Assembly: GCA_003248775.1 (NCBI GenBank)
Contig: QFQX01000003.1
Location: forward strand, 62,001 to 126,000
From: Shinella sp.
GTDB lineage: Bacteria > Pseudomonadota > Alphaproteobacteria > Rhizobiales > Rhizobiaceae
Direction of reading: 5' to 3'
DNA length: 64,000 bases
Below are positions 62,544-64,000 of this stretch, one piece after another. Positions within the stretch are counted from its first letter, which is position 1. Every line of letters begins with the position of its first letter. Under the pieces are notes generated by a model, which worked only from the letters and a program-made list of their open reading frames with translations, did not search any database and was not told where the DNA came from. A program made the position numbers and the translations under genes.

Positions 62544-63470
62544 CTAGCGGCCGACAGCGAGCGCGCTGATGGCGACGGCAATCCTTGCCGCAAGCGCGGC
62601 GTTGTTCATCACCAGCGCGATATTCGCCTTGAGGCTGCGGCCCTCGGACAGTTCGTTGATCCGTGCAAGCAGGAAGGGCGTCACGTCCTTGCGGGTCACG
62701 CCACGCTCTTCGGCCTCGGCGAGAGCATCGGCAATCGTTGCGTTGATGAAGGCCGGATCGAGCGCCGCATCTTCCGGAATGGGATTGGCGATCAGGAGGC
62801 CCGTTCCCGAACCGAGCGTGTGGTGGCTGACGATGGCCTTGGCGATATCCTCGGCGCTATCGAGACGATGATCGGCCTTCTCGCCGCTGTCGCGGGTGAA
62901 GAAGGCGGGGAAGGCATCCGTGCCATAGGCAATGACCGGAACGCGTTGCGTCTCGAGGAATTCCAGCGTCTTCGGAATATCGAGGATCGACTTGACGCCG
63001 GCGCAGACGACGGCCGTGCCGGTTCGGCCGAGTTCGGTGAGGTCGGCCGAGATGTCGAAGCTCTCCTCGGCGCCGCGATGCACGCCGCCGACACCACCCG
63101 TAGCAAAGACCGGAATACCGGCAAGCTCGGCAATGCGCATGGTGGCCGAAACCGTCGTGCCGGCGGTGCCGCCGCGCGTCATTACAGCAGCCAGATCGCG
63201 GCCCGACGCCTTGACCGCACTCTTGTCGGCGGCAAGCGCGGCAAGCGTTTCGCGATCGAGGCCGGCATGCAGCTTGCCGCCGATCACGGCGATGGTCGCG
63301 GGCACCGCGCCGTTCGCCCGGATGGTGTCTTCCACCGCAATCGCGGTTTCCAGATTGGCCGGATACGGCATGCCATGGGTGATGATGGTCGATTCGAGCG
63401 CTACGACGGGACGGCCTTCAGCAAGCGCTGCGGCAACTTCGGCACTCATTTCGGGTTTCAGGAGAGGCAT
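62544..63470 (-). CDS. psuG: Pseudouridine-5'-phosphate glycosidase PsuG
   Basis: A 308-residue enzyme cleaving pseudouridine 5'-phosphate to uracil and ribose 5-phosphate. Strong family segments: VALESTIITHGMPYPANLETA (about residues 22-42), TIAVIGGKLHAGL, MTRGGTAGTTVSATMRIAELAGIPVFATGGVGGVHRGAEESFDISADLTELGRTGTAVVCAGVKSILDI (about 97-166) and GLLIANPIPEDAAL. It follows the sugar-kinase gene by about 33 bp, the standard psuK-psuG pairing. Confidence 0.95.
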   Translation of the reverse strand: MPLLKPEMSAEVAAALAEGRPVVALESTIITHGMPYPANLETAIAVEDTIRANGAVPATIAVIGGKLHAGLDRETLAALAADKSAVKASGRDLAAVMTRGGTAGTTVSATMRIAELAGIPVFATGGVGGVHRGAEESFDISADLTELGRTGTAVVCAGVKSILDIPKTLEFLETQRVPVIAYGTDAFPAFFTRDSGEKADHRLDSAEDIAKAIVSHHTLGSGTGLLIANPIPEDAALDPAFINATIADALAEAEERGVTRKDVTPFLLARINELSEGRSLKANIALVMNNAALAARIAVAISALAVGR

Positions 63471-63503
63471 GATTTCAGATGTTCCTTTCAGTATGCAGGC
63501 GCG

Positions 63504-64000
63504 TCAGTCTTCGAGGCGATGAAGATTGGCCTCGATGAAATGCGCCGAAAGCGCGGGATGAACGCTGGTGGTACATTCGGTGGTCAAGGTGCCCATGAGG
63601 CTGCCGATGCGGGCCGCGCGGACGATATCGTCGCCAGAAATGATCCGGTTGAGCGTCGCCGCGATCATCGCGTCGCCCGCCCCGGTCATATCCACCGGTC
63701 GGGCCGGCACGGCTGCGAAGCTCGCAATCCCGTCCTGCGCGGCAACGGCAACGCCGGTGGAACCGAGTGTGACCACGGCTTCGGTGGCGCCCGCGGCCTG
63801 AAGCGCACGCGCGGCATCGCGCGCCTCATCCAGCGAAGCGCCGGATGCCGGCATCTGCCGGCCGAGGAAGGCGTAAGCCTCGGCAATGTTCATGAAGACG
63901 ATATCAACGCCGGAAAGGTCCTTCGGCAGGCGGGCGACCTTCGGCGTCGAAACGGCATCGATCGCAAGCCTTGCGCGCGAACCGCGCTTGCGCACGATCA
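63504..64000 (-). CDS. psuK: PfkB-family pseudouridine kinase PsuK (partial, cut by window edge)
   Basis: The C-terminal part of a ribokinase-like enzyme, open to the window edge. The PfkB signature 2 segment (PVDMTGAGDAMIAATL, with the anion hole and catalytic Asp) and VVTLGSTGVAVAAQDG are visible. Together with adjacent psuG it is expected to phosphorylate pseudouridine to its 5'-phosphate before cleavage. The start lies beyond position 64000, so length and N-terminus cannot be judged. Confidence 0.85.
   Translation of the reverse strand, partial: IVRKRGSRARLAIDAVSTPKVARLPKDLSGVDIVFMNIAEAYAFLGRQMPASGASLDEARDAARALQAAGATEAVVTLGSTGVAVAAQDGIASFAAVPARPVDMTGAGDAMIAATLNRIISGDDIVRAARIGSLMGTLTTECTTSVHPALSAHFIEANLHRLED

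Overview
The window is high-GC and densely coded. It looks like a Rhizobiales alphaproteobacterium, most likely Rhizobiaceae (Rhizobium/Agrobacterium group). The reasons are a soc (Amadori-compound) operon laid out as on the Agrobacterium accessory plasmid pAtC58, an Aap-like amino-acid transporter, a rhizobial-style hup-hyp-hox hydrogenase locus, and a palindromic intergenic repeat of a type I recall from these genomes. The species, and whether this is chromosome or plasmid, cannot be told. I saw no rRNA, tRNA, CRISPR array, insertion sequence or replication gene.

Region 1 (1-8.1 kb, minus strand) is two vitamin B12-controlled units, each with a clear cobalamin riboswitch. One drives B12-independent methionine synthase metE and an overlapping acyl-CoA thioesterase gene. 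The other drives a BtuFCD-type importer followed, with four successive 4-bp overlaps, by a pseudoazurin-like copper protein and a SAM methyltransferase. Region 2 (8.2-15.9 kb, plus strand) has a sulfonate-type ABC importer, a DszA/NtaA-family flavin monooxygenase and an AapJQM-like amino-acid importer without its ATPase.

Region 3 (15.9-25.5 kb, minus strand) is a haem-acquisition locus: ECF sigma factor, FecR-type anti-sigma, HasR-like receptor, a HasA-like secreted protein without any histidine, its type I exporter (ABC and adaptor) and a haem oxygenase. Region 4 (25.6-31.7 kb) is socABCD with divergent LacI-type socR; the shared intergenic region carries two identical 12-bp palindromes, 22 bp apart.

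Region 5 (31.7-53.4 kb, minus strand) is a complete uptake [NiFe]-hydrogenase locus in the order hupUV, hupSLCDEFGHIJK, hypABFCDE, hoxX, hoxA, hoxJ. It has structural genes, all maturation factors, HoxX for CO-ligand synthesis in air, and the HupUV/HoxJ/HoxA hydrogen-sensing chain. The small subunit has the six-cysteine pattern of oxygen-tolerant enzymes. Sigma-54 promoter sequences lie upstream of hupS and, as a perfect consensus match, between hupF and hupG.

Region 6 (53.6-64 kb) has an AcuI-type reductase and a GntR regulator on minus, facing away from a plus-strand operon of an FAD 2-hydroxyacid dehydrogenase, a fused indolepyruvate:ferredoxin oxidoreductase and a nucleoside hydrolase. 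Converging on it is a pseudouridine-degradation operon (psuK, cut by the window edge, then psuG) ending in an enoyl-CoA hydratase gene.
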